From Asterias rubens (lineage: Eukaryota; Echinodermata; Asteroidea; Forcipulatida; Asteriidae): DNA of 64,000 nt. The notes under the pieces are model-generated. The model saw nothing but the letters and a program-made list of their open reading frames with translations. It was not told where the DNA came from and ran no database searches. The position numbers and the translations under genes were made by a program. The DNA lies in NCBI RefSeq assembly GCF_902459465.1, contig NC_047067.1:248001-312000 (forward strand), given 5' to 3'. Below, one piece after another: positions 43,701-50,810 of this stretch; within the stretch, counting starts at the first letter, position 1, and every line of letters starts with the position of its first letter.

Positions 43701-45183
43701 GCATAGGTTTATTAGTTATTACGATTTGGGTGGGGACAAGGAATTGAGCGGGATTTGAACCAACGCATTAGAACGACCTCGCGGTTAATGTTCTATAACT
43801 CGGCTTTAGCCCTATATTCATAGGGAAACTTTTTTTTTTATTGCAACCCCAAATCTTGAATATTTACCCAGTTAGTTTTCCCTTGGTTAGTTGTTTGTTA
43901 ATTATAAAACAACAATTCTGGAGCTTAGTCTTCATAAAGTTCATATAAGTGAAAATCCTCAAGAGAATTATGTATCTTGTGGTAAATTACTAAAGAACTA
44001 TTTTCGTCTGAAATACTCTACTGCCAACTGGTGTATATAAACAAGTAGACCTACTTTAAGGCCCGATTTAAACGTTGGTTTCCGCATAAGTATCTATTGG
44101 AGTCTCTTCTCAAAAGAAGCAATTAATTATTCAAATGGCTGATATAAATTACAATGAATTGAGCCATATTCACGAAACCTTCAAATTAGTTAACAGCATT
44201 GTCAAATCTTTTACAAAAAGAATAATAGTGATTAATTTTTTACTTTTTTATTAAATAGTGCCTGACATTATTTTGCCGGACGACTACTGCTAGATAAGAT
44301 GAGGGTTACAATAGCTGGTTTGGGCTATCGACCCAAATCACACTGCTTGCCACCAGGGGCACGTTGCAACAAGGGGCACGTTGCCACATACTACTAGGGC
44401 TTAAAGAGGGTTAATCCCCTTACCTTCACAGGGATGTACTATAGGTATGGGTATCATTCACTATTATGAGCCTGGTTGATAGGGCAGAATGCACTACCTT
44501 ACCAACTTCAACTTATCTTGATTTGGATTAGCGTGAAATAGTTCAAAACAACTTCTGCTTATCAGCTTATGTGTTTGTATTGCCTTGATTCCGGGAAAGG
44601 ATAATATGTTAATGGGTCACTGCCACTCAATCAAGGGTCAAGACTATAATAACTTAAAGTACCTTATGTATGGACACTATTGGTAATTACTCAAAATGGT
44701 TGTTAGCATAAAACCTTACTTGGAAACAAGCAATGGAGAGCTGTTGATAGTATAAAATATTGTGAAAAACGGCTCCCTCTGAGGTAACGTATTCTTTAGG
44801 AAGAGGTCATTTCTCACTCAACTATTATTTCAGACCTGAAGCCTTTGATGAGGCATCTGCACCAATTAATTTGTGCAACAAGGTTTTGTTTTTTCATCCA
44901 TTATTCTTCTGCAACTTCGATTACCAAATTGAGTCAAATTTTTCACAGATTTGTTATGTTATGCATATGTTGGGATATATCATGGAGGTAGACTTCTACC
45001 TCCATGGATACACGTGTCGGTATTTATTGCGACCGTTTGTTTCTACTTGACTGGCTTGACGTAGGGGGAACTTCAATGTCTTGGTGAATTGAGAAGCAAC
45101 AACCTTGACTACTTACCAGGGTCCGAGAACACACCTTCCATTGCCAATAGGCTGACTAGGATGAAACAACGCAGAAGCGGCAT
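23830..45183 (-). CDS. Secreted Reeler-domain protein with 13 C...CC...C cysteine repeats (10 coding exons)
   Basis: Exons (high to low): 45183-45117, 35663-35526, 32925-32703, 32441-32347, 31747-31685, 30500-30330, 29711-26313, 25937-25766, 25072-24976, 23937-23830. All nine introns are GT-AG and every phase matches, giving 1510 residues and a TAG stop. Residues 1-20 form a signal peptide; 23-147 are Reeler-like (C29, FHSFTKF at 77-83, LEWRAPSCGCVVYKAKV at 130-146). An acidic linker follows, then thirteen repeats with CC pairs at 248, 296, 346, 399, 462, 607, 650, 723, 779, 1192, 1236, 1410 and 1456, often closing in RYxC. Furin-like RKKR (950) and RMKR (1303) sites and several N-glycosylation sequons suggest export. 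The cysteine pattern resembles fibulin anaphylatoxin-like modules or ECM1/albumin loops; I cannot choose. The function is unknown, probably extracellular matrix. Confidence 0.82.
24976..25072 (-). CDS. Reeler gene exon 9: completes cysteine repeat 13
   Basis: Only 97 nt, found by looking for the missing CC...C. Acceptor ccttttacag, donor cacaag|gtatga. The single leading base completes the Arg codon begun in exon 8. It then reads SCCDLIGHERYTC, an exact match to the CC-x9-C pattern with the RYxC ending. It ends in phase 0. Confidence 0.8.
25098..25200 (+). repeat. (ATCA)n tract with atagcgccaaa-type repeat
   Basis: atcaatcaatcatcaatcaa leads into ttatttatatagcgccaaaa and aaaggcgctcaa. The gcgcc/ggcgc pair makes a short stem, as in the LINE tail at the start of the window. 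Probably an inverted retroposon tail lying in intron 8. Confidence 0.4.
25676..25745. repeat. (AAC)n microsatellite in intron 8
   Basis: About 22 aac/aaaac units, beginning about 20 bp inside the intron from the exon 8 donor. The minus-strand transcript would carry (GUU)n right after the 5' splice site. Confidence 0.9.
25766..25937 (-). CDS. Reeler gene exon 8: end of repeat 12, start of repeat 13
   Basis: Acceptor gtgtgtag, donor gacg|gtgagt. It encodes LRECCVIGDNRKRMRC (C1410, C1411, C1422), then C1435, the first cysteine of repeat 13. Reading through the donor would hit TGA at once, so splicing is needed. An (AAC)n tract lies just inside the following intron. Confidence 0.82.
26313..29711 (-). 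CDS. Reeler gene exon 7: 3.4-kb exon with cysteine repeats 1-12
   Basis: Acceptor gaacacag, donor tgaag|gtaagt. The single open stretch of residues 253-1386 carries the end of repeat 1, repeats 2-11 and the first cysteine of repeat 12. Gaps from CC to the next C are 8-10 residues throughout; C-to-CC gaps vary from about 15 to 37. Between repeats 5 and 6 is a fourfold SGDLAPE-like acidic repeat (about 503-538). Repeat 7 closes with an unusual CC (SCCF). C567 before repeat 6 is extra. In repeat 10, C830 is separated from its CC pair at 1192 by an inserted low-complexity block. The long plus-strand frames over this exon are shadows. Confidence 0.88.
26977..27624 (-). repeat. 204-bp coding minisatellite (68-residue repeat, about 3.2 copies)
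   Basis: Inside exon 7. Copy 1 (from 27624) is diverged. Copies 2 (from 27417) and 3 (from 27213) are almost identical. A short fourth copy ends near 26977. The encoded unit is rich in Gly, His, Arg and Gln (KKRPNSKGNHPRGNHTQSHP at its start, HEGRG and MMNQG later) with no cysteine. The period is a multiple of 3, so copy number can change without breaking the frame. Confidence 0.92.
27700..27894 (-). repeat. Acidic coding repeat (DDEV)n
   Basis: Encodes about 65 residues dominated by Asp, Glu and Val (DDEVDDEVDDEVGDEVADEI), residues 859-923, directly N-terminal to the 68-residue repeats. The DNA period is about 12 bp. It is part of the insertion in the repeat 10 loop. Confidence 0.85.
29838..30085. 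mobile_element. Possible MITE related to the one at 22858 (intron 6)
   Basis: Starts ggcccaatttcaaatagttg and contains taagca/gcttac motifs in both orientations, including a gtttaccc...ggtaaac pair. It lies in intron 6. Ends are approximate. Confidence 0.35.
30330..30500 (-). CDS. Reeler gene exon 6: acidic linker and start of cysteine repeat 1
   Basis: Acceptor ccttttacag, donor aaacgg|gtaggt. It begins with a Glu/Ser-rich stretch and ends in an arginine-rich segment with the first CC pair (RRRWRRCCQKTG). Phase 1 on both sides. The intron splits repeat 1 between the CC pair (248-249) and C259. Confidence 0.75.
30735..31375. repeat. 29-bp minisatellite, about 22 copies (intron 5)
   Basis: Unit: tacctttcatacaatgggtt then gttcttatc. 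The copies are nearly identical, with a few C-for-T changes (gggctg). The period is not a multiple of 3, so all plus frames are open as artefacts. The array makes up about half of intron 5 of the Reeler gene. Confidence 0.95.
31685..31747 (-). CDS. Reeler gene exon 5: short acidic linker exon
   Basis: 63 nt, acceptor ttcattaag, donor cctcag|gtaatt. It encodes LLAEVSPEVVEDNLDNSPSS. Phase 1 on both sides, so it could be skipped without a frameshift. Confidence 0.68.
32347..32441 (-). CDS. Reeler gene exon 4: end of domain and linker
   Basis: Acceptor attcacag, donor aaacg|gtaagt. It completes Lys143 and continues AKVYEDSS, then a Thr/Pro linker and VCPGVEELDEYLN with one further cysteine. Confidence 0.72.
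32703..32925 (-). CDS. Reeler gene exon 3: C-terminal half of the Reeler-like domain
   Basis: Acceptor gttcatag, donor tacaa|gtgagt. Residues 69-143 hold FHSFTKFILAFEN, cysteines 94, 113, 137 and 139, and SDHPVKTTKLVLEWRAP. The last matches the Reeler signature (H-x-x-x-K-x-x-V-x-L-x-W-x-A-P followed by G-C-V-x-F/Y). This exon is the strongest evidence for the domain. Confidence 0.82.
33146..33281. mobile_element. MITE family C, internally deleted copy (intron 2)
   Basis: Begins ttaaaggaacacgttgcctt like the full copy at 37161. It jumps straight to the central palindrome (ttttccttttacctcgtcga ... gtaaaaggaaaacc) and ends at cacgcaattt. The outer parts of both arms are missing on the right side. 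Confidence 0.7.
33282..33322. repeat. (TTATC)n microsatellite
   Basis: About seven ttatc/tcttatc units directly after the family C remnant. Same motif as the reverse strand of 20690-20716. Confidence 0.7.
33410..33468. repeat. GC-rich inverted repeat
   Basis: gccgtgtgatagtcgtcg is followed by atcacacggc and then cgacgcactatcacacggc. The outer pair is a 19-bp inverted repeat with one mismatch; the inner pair gives an alternative 10-bp stem. Lies in intron 2. Confidence 0.6.
34197..34626. mobile_element. Foldback MITE family D, copy 1 (intron 2)
   Basis: The left arm (tttaaaggg... tccacagatttacattaaac ... gtagtttttgagaaatgagt) is mirrored by the right arm (actcatttctcaaaaactac ... gtaaatctgtggaca ... 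acccaaatcctttaa). The arms are roughly 170-190 bp and imperfect, with a further small palindrome (taaccagttatg...cataactggtta) in the centre. No coding capacity. Confidence 0.7.
35526..35663 (-). CDS. Reeler gene exon 2: N-terminal half of the Reeler-like domain
   Basis: Acceptor ttttcag, donor gatt|gtgagt. It encodes the first domain cysteine (FDGCPSF, C29) and ends in KKGYIANGTYD. Of the three frames only this one is open. Joined directly to the exon at 32925 it gives TYDLRIKANNPF, which fits the Reeler strand before the FxGF-like turn. That is why I skip the splice-flanked stretch at 35085-34991. Confidence 0.78.
35757..36332. mobile_element. MITE family B, copy 2, with long internal palindrome (intron 1)
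   Basis: The outer ends are gtcacctggaa and ttccaggcgac. Inside, gtgacgtcaatcgaggcaga through acatgtacgtccaagtc (about 35908-36030) is repeated in inverted orientation at about 36060-36170, so a transcript would form a stem of over 100 bp. Copy 1 at 13822 has only one of these arms. Confidence 0.7.
36718..36748 (+). repeat. Interstitial telomeric repeat (CCCTAA)4-5
   Basis: gcctaaccctaaccctaacc continues to ccctaactc: about four and a half exact copies of the metazoan telomere hexamer, reverse of TTAGGG, in intron 1 of the Reeler gene. Confidence 0.92.
37161..37536. mobile_element. MITE family C, full palindromic copy (intron 1)
   Basis: 376 bp from ttaaaggaacacgttgcctt to its complement ending caacgtgttcctttaa. 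The two halves are near-perfect inverted copies over about 170 bp, meeting at ccatttatgggagtcaaatt / atataaatggccgacc. TTAA occurs at both ends. Non-autonomous. Confidence 0.82.
37771..37843 (-). tRNA. tRNA-like cloverleaf, anticodon position GCT, probably a pseudogene or SINE head
   Basis: 73 nt folding as: 7-bp acceptor stem (one G-U), 4-bp D stem, 5-bp anticodon stem with one C-A mismatch, 5-residue variable loop, 5-bp T stem with one mismatch, discriminator A. A box tagctcagttgg and B box ggttcaaatcc are good. The loop is ACGCTAA, so position 33 is C, not the near-universal U. A GCT (Ser) anticodon without a long variable arm is abnormal. A TTTT terminator follows within a few bases. Pol III transcription is plausible; decoding is doubtful. 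Confidence 0.5.
38089..38161 (-). tRNA. tRNA-like copy 2 of the 318-bp array
   Basis: Identical in sequence to the copy at 37771-37843. Confidence 0.5.
38407..38479 (-). tRNA. tRNA-like copy 3 of the 318-bp array
   Basis: Identical cloverleaf. The flanking A-tract differs by one base from the other units. Confidence 0.5.
38725..38797 (-). tRNA. tRNA-like copy 4 of the 318-bp array
   Basis: Identical cloverleaf with the same TTTT terminator. Confidence 0.5.
39043..39115 (-). tRNA. tRNA-like copy 5, in the unit truncated by the LINE
   Basis: Identical cloverleaf. Only 57 bp of 5' flank remain before the LINE 3' tail. Confidence 0.5.
39173..41860 (-). mobile_element. 5'-truncated LINE of the L1/Tx1-like group
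   Basis: Contains the reverse transcriptase frame 41852-39702, then a 3' UTR. The 3' end is present twice: ataaacggagtatataactcc-type sequence followed by acatcaagagaaaaaaaaat lies at about 39360-39410 and again at 39185-39240. Each has AATAAA and a short ggagt...actcc hairpin before an A-rich, AT-microsatellite tail. The 5' side ends abruptly at 41860 against a (TATC)n tract. Endonuclease and ORF1 are missing, as in typical 5'-truncated insertions. It sits in intron 1 of the Reeler gene in the same orientation. Confidence 0.82.
39702..41852 (-). CDS. LINE reverse transcriptase, N-terminally truncated
   Basis: 716 uninterrupted codons with no internal stop; the first in-frame ATG is at 41840. 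Motifs in order: LLSIDQEKAFDR with the first catalytic Asp (about 49), RQGCPLSPLLY (107-117), HADD (151-154, the catalytic Asp pair), then thumb and C-terminal region. A zf-RVT-type finger with CPLC (582-585), THEH (591-594) and C599 follows. The RT core is present from just before the first Asp, but the endonuclease and first RT blocks are lost. Such proteins copy their own mRNA at a nicked target. This copy cannot be autonomous. The intact frame suggests a fairly recent insertion. Confidence 0.9.
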   Translation of the reverse strand: MKLIMPIIIGEEQTCGVTSRNIQENIMLLRDVIDFANWNNLQACLLSIDQEKAFDRISWVYMFTVMDRMGMPPKLIKWIKVLYSNPYCSIILNNFIGAPVKVERGIRQGCPLSPLLYSICAEGLASLVRSSCKLKGIVTPNGECSVRLIQHADDTNIFVSDNKEFDVIQNILNVYCKGSGSKLNVDKSKGLWLGNWRSRKDSPSSFKFVKKLKILGIIFGTDITPEDNWGPRINKISSTLDKWSKRHLNLNGKVVIVNNLIGAGINYLGSVLECPNYWIKKMNDLIWKFFWSGKMEKIKRNTIIGPPKLGGMGLLNIESKLMSLKLQWLVRYPSSEGKWKLYFDYWLKCAGADDHLEWYIFANIRKNLQITPFYHELIVAFKYAVGKLVCNFTSIWEAMEVPLWNNVKVTRDESLLKSPLLKSVGCYNVGDVVRQGELFSFHDIARACQIKHINAGRILKRIEKHIDYTLIKEKREGPAVHTSNWLAICDHQSKTVPICETNVKSNYMNCIMCKFVSPKVQVKWKPIFHLGQDLPWASVWMSNWKNGLMDPDDKQFMYKLRHRILPTKDVLLKIGVVKELTCPLCNTNNETHEHIFIYCTHTWEAWIFVERLLRKYTGNKHYYLNDSNRILGYNLEPVQAIVVAKLLRLIWNIRCKKVFNSYSRPAEIDIISQLKKSLKYFLRMEKTRLSPESFETIYTRNNALCFTVNDDVNFDY
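41865..41940. repeat. (TATC)n and (TATACC)n microsatellites at the LINE 5' boundary
   Basis: ctatatatctatgtatctat and related units to about 41895, then ctatacctatacctatacc to about 41930. Confidence 0.75.
42268..43169 (+). mobile_element. Possible solo LTR (Ty3/gypsy-like ends)
   Basis: Starts tgttacagg and ends acgtaaca, giving TG...CA with a short TGTTAC/GTAACA inverted terminus typical of many LTRs. The length is about 900 bp. It contains AATAAA near 43055, followed by T/G-rich sequence, as at an LTR polyadenylation site. No matching 5-bp target duplication is visible (catat and gaatt), and no second copy lies in the window. Confidence 0.3.
42697..42825 (+). repeat. 39-bp tandem repeat, about 3 copies
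   Basis: Unit: cctagatggctctgaaccca then cgccaggttcattgcactt. The first copy is diverged, the next two identical. Lies inside the possible LTR. Confidence 0.85.
43741..43835 (-). repeat. Diverged relative of the 318-bp tRNA-like unit
   Basis: gagcgggatttgaaccaacg matches the T-arm end of the tRNA-like copies exactly. It is followed by a changed anticodon region, then ctttagccctat and a nearby agggaaact as in the array. The cloverleaf is broken by an insertion (cattagaacga). This shows the unit belongs to a dispersed SINE-like family. Confidence 0.6.
44665..44995 (+). mobile_element. MITE family A, copy 5 (3' truncated; intron 1)
   Basis: Starts at ggacactattggtaattact and matches copies 2-3 through aaatttttcacagatttgtt and a tatgcatatgttgggata region. 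The right terminus is missing. Confidence 0.65.
45117..45183 (-). CDS. Reeler gene exon 1: start codon and signal peptide
   Basis: ATG at 45183, preceded by gggaacg. It encodes MPLLRCFILVSLLAMEGVFS then DP, a positively charged start with a hydrophobic core and a likely cleavage after VFS. It ends one base into a codon at donor cctg|gtaagt. The spliced codon is Gly23. Confidence 0.8.
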
Positions 45184-45480
45184 CGTTCCCGATCGCTGCT
45201 GCCCCTGCTGCTCAATCAAACAAGTACCGGGATAGTACGTAAAAACGAAGAGCGATCACAGAAACAACTTTGCTGCTACTTGGCCGGTGCTAAAATGACT
45301 ACTGGTGTTGTCGAACTCAAGCTTGAATTCTTTAATCTCCTTCCACTAAACATACAGGTTGTAGCTTTTGCAACGTGTTGTTCTGAACTTTTCTGATCAG
45401 ATAACTACAATAATGTAATCAGCAAAAGCATTATGACGTAATCTTCGTGAAATCTTAAGTCATAAAAACAATATGTGTAG
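45184..45480 (-). promoter_or_regulatory. Upstream region of the Reeler gene (5' UTR/promoter, unmapped)
   Basis: The 300 bp upstream of the ATG contain a CAG/CTG-rich patch (45190-45215) and a tgacgtaat CRE-like site near 45434. No clear TATA box at a convincing distance. The start of transcription cannot be placed from sequence. Confidence 0.3.
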
Positions 45481-45638
45481 ATTAGAACTAAGTGGGCATG
45501 CCAAGTTACATCCGTTCCTTTATGTCTAAGAGGGTAAGCCCTCCCCCCCCCCCCAATTGTTCCAATAGTTTTTCACACTCTTTTCATCAATACGCCTCTA
45601 AAGATCTCATAAAATTCCCAGAACACAACGAAAATATT

Positions 45639-45898
45639 GGGTGCGTTCGTTTAGCTTCCCTTGGTCGACCCTGGACTGCCCCCGGTGCGTTCGAATAGCT
45701 TTGACGTCATTCAAGGGGCTCACCCGTGTCAGCCCTCAGTGCCCTGCTTGTGGAGTGGATCACTTGGGGGCTGGACCCAGGTGCATGACGCCACTACTAT
45801 ACGAGAGAGTGGTGAGTGGTTGTTCGTTTAGCTCTTGTCAAGGGCTCACCCGAGTGAGCACCGCGGGGTAGACTCAGGGAAGCTAAACGAACGCACCC
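45639..45898. mobile_element. MITE family F with 22-bp terminal inverted repeats
   Basis: gggtgcgttcgtttagcttc at the left and its complement gaagctaaacgaacgcaccc at the right, about 260 bp, GC-richer than the surroundings. The interior has a second pair, aggggctcacccg/cgggtgagc-like. It lies about 450 bp upstream of the Reeler gene ATG. No target duplication is obvious. Confidence 0.75.
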
Positions 45899-46437
45899 AT
45901 AAGGGGATGGTTAAGGGTCGCCATGGTCGCTAAGACCATTTCAGAGATAGCGCTTTATCCGATAGTCTAATTCTACCTCCATTGTTTTATGTAAAGTAGA
46001 ATTGCAAAATGTGCGTGGTGGAAATTAGATATAGACTATATACATGTCCATACATGTCTCCCTGTCCATTGCCTTGAATGTCTGTCATACCTTGAAAGCA
46101 ACATTGTAGTGCAAGTTAATGACAGACCATGATAGAAACACAGATTGGATCTTTTAAATGCATAATTAGGCCTATACGAAAAACTACTCACTTATATGGC
46201 TTTGTTGTTTGAAACTTTTCAGTTTACAAATTAATGTTACAATATAAAATTTGTAAATAAAAACAGATTATAAACAAATAAATGAACAGGACTCCTCAAC
46301 CCAGACGAGGTAATGGTGTAATATAAAGCAACCTAGTTAAATTATTGTGTTTTGGTTCCGTAGGTCTATACATGGCTTCGATGTTTCATGCAAAGGACAA
46401 GGCAAATATCGGATCGTATGGCTTAGGGTCAGAGGCT

Positions 46438-46535
46438 ACAGTGTCATGGCCAGGACCGGAACCCACGTCCTGATAACCAACAGAACGTGAGTGCAGTGCA
46501 TTAGACAGCTCGACCTTAACGTGCTACCGTGTGTC
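46438..46535 (-). repeat. tRNA-derived SINE head or tRNA pseudogene
   Basis: The minus strand reads acggtagcacgttaaggtcg ... gacgtgggttccggtcctgg, with B-box-like ggttccggtcc and an A-box-like start about 50-60 bp before. The D and anticodon arms do not fold well. Confidence 0.4.
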
Positions 46536-46539
46536 TGCA

Positions 46540-49500
46540 ACATACTCACGACATATAGACTGGAGACACGGCTAGCAAGCAATAATGGACAACGTTTTGC
46601 GTCAGTATTGTAAGTGTTCACGTTTTCCTCGTTGCGTCTATTAAGATTTATCCCCGGTGCAAATTTAGCATCTATTAGATATTCCTTTTCTTGGAAGTGC
46701 ATAGGTCATTGTGACAGAAGTTGGGGCGCTAACAAATAATGAATTGTCGACCATTGTTGCAAAGCACTTAGCGTACATTCAATTCGATCAAACCGTGGTC
46801 GCCATCTTCCACAAAAGAAAAACAACAAAGCACGTAAAGACAGCAAGTATGTTTTTTTCATGTCACACCCCAGCTACCATTGAAGTGTGGTTCCCCGCTG
46901 GACTACACACAACAAACTCTCCTATCATCAGTTCTTGTCTTTGTGTTCATCTGCTGTGACCATGTAATGTACCTCCATGCTTTGATACACACGAGATTAT
47001 TAAAAGCATTGTCCTGTCAACAGCCTCTTGCTTGTAAGTCCCTGATAATATTGAAGGGAGATTGACTGGTAGGGCGTACCATGGAGGAAGCACGGACCTC
47101 CATGGAGGAAGGAAGAGTACGAAGGGAGATTGACTTGTAGGGCCTACAGAGTTGGTCTTCAGCGGGTTTGACTTTCTCAATTTGTTTCCTTCTAAATATC
47201 AAACAAAATTAAACATTTCTTTTTTTTTTTTTTTTTACTTCAGACTGGTGTGTAAAAGAATACTGTACTTTAAAATAAAAACAGTGGAAAATTACTGAAG
47301 TAATCGTTTCTCAAAGATAGTATATGCAAAAACCTTAGAAACGGAAATTATTAGATTTATTGTTTCATACCGTACTGCAAATAAAAGAAGTAATGAGAAT
47401 GCAATGATTTGATCAAACACCATGGGTTTTTTTTTTATTGTGGGAGAGGGGGGCAGACATCACCACAATTAACACCATCTGTGAAGTTCCAGATTAAAAC
47501 ATTCTTCCAATCTCCACCGATGTGTATTTATGTATGTATTCCGATCGTTTAACAATCGGCGGGGTTGTCTCTTTCTCTATATCCCTGTTACGGTATAAAA
47601 CCAGTCCAAACAAAGCTTTGGCTCTAGCATTGCCTGAATAATTAACTCAATCGGTCGTTGAACTTCACACGAATTATATCAGCGAGTAAGATTGGTCACA
47701 TCGCTGCGTCACTGCTAAATCTATCTAATCAGAAAGCGTGTTATATTATTTCAGATTGTCAAAGACACAAGTCAGGTTGATCGGGTAGTCGCGACTGTTT
47801 CATGTCGCTCATCTCCGCAAATAGTTTAAGACACTACATTGTAATTAAAAATCCAATGCGATATTTGGATTAGATTTCATCGAAAAAGCTCAAAAAATAC
47901 GGAGAGCCTGAAACATTTTGTCCGGAAAAACTTGTGACTAGCTTTAGCCTGAGGAGGGATGAATTATCGTAAAACCATAATGCACAGCCTTAGGACTGCC
48001 GGGCTTACCACGTTATGGCTACCCCATCTAATTGGTTTGACACTCGGAAGTATTCCCTGGGCATTTCCTTAGAAAAAGTTAGGTATTGATTCTGAATGTA
48101 CTTTGAAACATAACTCATTGTATAATGCTTGCATTCAGGCATTGAAATACAATTAAATTAAACATTTCAGGAAATCTTTTCCATTTTATTTCTTTTACTT
48201 ATTTGGCTGGTTTCCACGGCGGTCTGGCCACAATTTCTTCTTAGGTGTATAACATGTACCTAAAGGCAATGTGTACATTAAGTTTTTCCAACCGTTCAAT
48301 TGTGTATTCCTATATTAAATATAGATGTTAACAAAACTATTAACCTTAAAATTTTAACCTAAAATTTTATTTGAAAAAGGTGGTCGTGTTTTTGAGATAT
48401 TGCTGCAAATCCGGAGTGATGATATATCCACACAGGAGGAATAATCGCTATAGGAATACACAATATTGTATGAGGATATAGTCTAAATGTTTTAATGCCA
48501 AACACTGTACATCGTATCGAATAGCCCTTACTAAACGATAGCTTTAAACTAAATGTAGCCCAAACCATGTGCATCAAGGCAGCCCACAAAACATTGTACC
48601 TAAACGTAGCCCCAAAACCAATATGTCACCATCACATGTGCTACATTTAGGGCCATTCACACGTCTCACCTCTTAACTGATCATTGGGGGGGTGGTTCCA
48701 GAACTCCAAATGAATTATAAATTCTGACGTAAAAGACCGAGTTAGATCAATCTCAATTTAACGAAATAGTGTCTGATAAGAAACACAAACAGACAGACCA
48801 ACTGACTGATCACCTTGTATAAACCCAGTATGGCTTGAAGAGAGATCACTACGTCACTATGGGTCCATCCGGTGAACCATTAAACAACCTATTAACACGA
48901 TGCTACTTGGCGTGTTACGCCACTGGCTCGCCAGCTTTCAGGTGTAGTCGACTTGGCTCAAAGTGCACAAAATGGCTGGCTTTTCCGCCCCAGCTATCGA
49001 TTAACCTATTACGGTGCCTCAGTACTCAATACGGCCACTTCCCAAGGTTTCCAAGCATGCATTTTCAGCAATTATGGAGCAGTCATACGACTCTGCCGGG
49101 CAACCATTATACAATGTTATTTACAATTTGAATCCAAGTCATTGTTCTAAACCCTTGTTGAATTGTTGATGATGCTTCTGAATTCCACCCCCACCCCACT
49201 TTATGTATAATCTACATGGTTACATGGGTGCTTACACGTCAATACCAAGCCTAATTGTCCCTAACACGTTGTTATTACACATTGCTTCAACCTGTTGCTG
49301 TGGCTGCGCTAGTTCGTCTTAGTGTGATGATCCACAATTGCTCATTTTGTTTTGAAATAATGGCATAGTGCACTTTATACTGCCATGTCGCTAGTCAAAT
49401 CAATTGCATTGGAGGGACGATATGCAATAATGTTTAAAGGGAAATGCGTGGATAATGGTTGTAAATTTCGATATCTTTGCAATGTTGAACACATCTCTTG

Positions 49501-50130
49501 GGATCTTTTCGTTTCTACGAACACACTACATCAATGCGTATACAATCCACGACAAAACCTCCTGATGAACCAATATACATTTTATTTTTCTGCCACCATT
49601 TTGGTCGTGTTCCCTGTGTCCCATACAAGTATTGGTAGTCAAGTGTAAATTAAAAAACACAGACTTAAGGTTACATTTATTAGAAAGGGAAGAAAATCAA
49701 GATGGCCGCACCATCAACTTTTGTCTAATTTATTCATCAAATTATATATTTTTTTTAAACACTATCTTGCCTGGCATGCGACTACCGGAGCGCACAAGGT
49801 CACACTTTATGTTTATGATACCACAGTAAATTTGAAACCTACACTAAGTTGTCTCTCATCGTATGACACTATACTCGCCCATTCGACCTTCGAGCTCGCA
49901 TCAAGCTCGATTTACTGGGATTAAACTACAGTATCAGGAAACAACAATTGTAATTATGTATTTCTTTTGTTATTAGTGTGTTGACTTGGTAACGTAGCCA
50001 CTACGGTGTGACGGATGCGATGGGAAGGTTAGTGAAGGCAGAGATACTGACACTTCGTCCTTACGCATCACGAATGAACGGCAAGCTCAACATGAGTTAA
50101 ACCTACAAATGATAACATAGCATGGAAACT
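46540..50130. other. Non-coding stretch, no gene seen
   Basis: Several frames of 60-98 codons without domains. A short direct duplication (gggagattgacttgtagggc/ gggagattgactggtagggc with catggaggaa) lies at 47055-47140. Homopolymer T runs at 47219 and 47427. Confidence 0.4.
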
Positions 50131-50137
50131 AATTTTG

Positions 50138-50236
50138 CTAAACCTTAGTTAATTGTTTATTCATTCCAATCATCAAACACATATTTTAGTGACAAAAGCT
50201 TTCTTTTGACAAAATACCACTTCCAGGTGGCTTTAA
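50138..50236. mobile_element. MITE family B, right-end fragment
   Basis: taaaccttagttaattgttt through ccacttccaggtggctttaa matches the end of copy 2 (36235-36332). The rest of the element is absent. Confidence 0.6.
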
Positions 50237-50599
50237 ATCAGGAATCTCATTATGTCCGTCTCTTTGTGGAAATCTTGATGTTTATGAGGGACATTGTGAA
50301 GGAGTCAGAAGAGGTACAATCATCTACTGGGTTACCCCTAATGCTGGACGTCCAGTGAGGACTGAGAGAATATAATAACCCGATTTTAATTTCAAATCAT
50401 GGTTTCATTTTCGTGATTGATGATTGATTAGTCGGTGCAAACTAATCAGAGTTGGGTAAAACAAATTTCTCCTCGTTACATTCATGAAGACCCGCGGGGT
50501 AGGTTTTACATAAGCTGTTTGAGGTCATATAATATAAAAAAAACAATGTCATGATGTAAACCGTTATCCCGTGCATTAATAAAGGGGACTTGTTGTAGG

Positions 50600-50810
50600 T
50601 GGATAAAGATGGATAGAAAGCTTCCCTGAAAATATTACTTGCTGAGGTGCTGTAGTTTTTTAGAAATGAGTCAAACAATGTAAGGGAAATAACTAAAAAC
50701 TACAGCACTTCAGCAACTAATATTTTAAGGCGTTCTACATCATCCAAACGGTGTAAGTTTAATGTAAATCTGTGGACTTTGTGTTACAAAAAGTACCCAA
50801 ATCCTTTAAA
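50600..50810. mobile_element. MITE family D, copy 2 (short)
   Basis: gaggtgctgtagttttttag pairs with actaaaaactacagcacttc around a loop of about 25 bp. The right end acccaaatcctttaa matches copy 1 at 34626. The left outer arm is missing. Confidence 0.65.
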
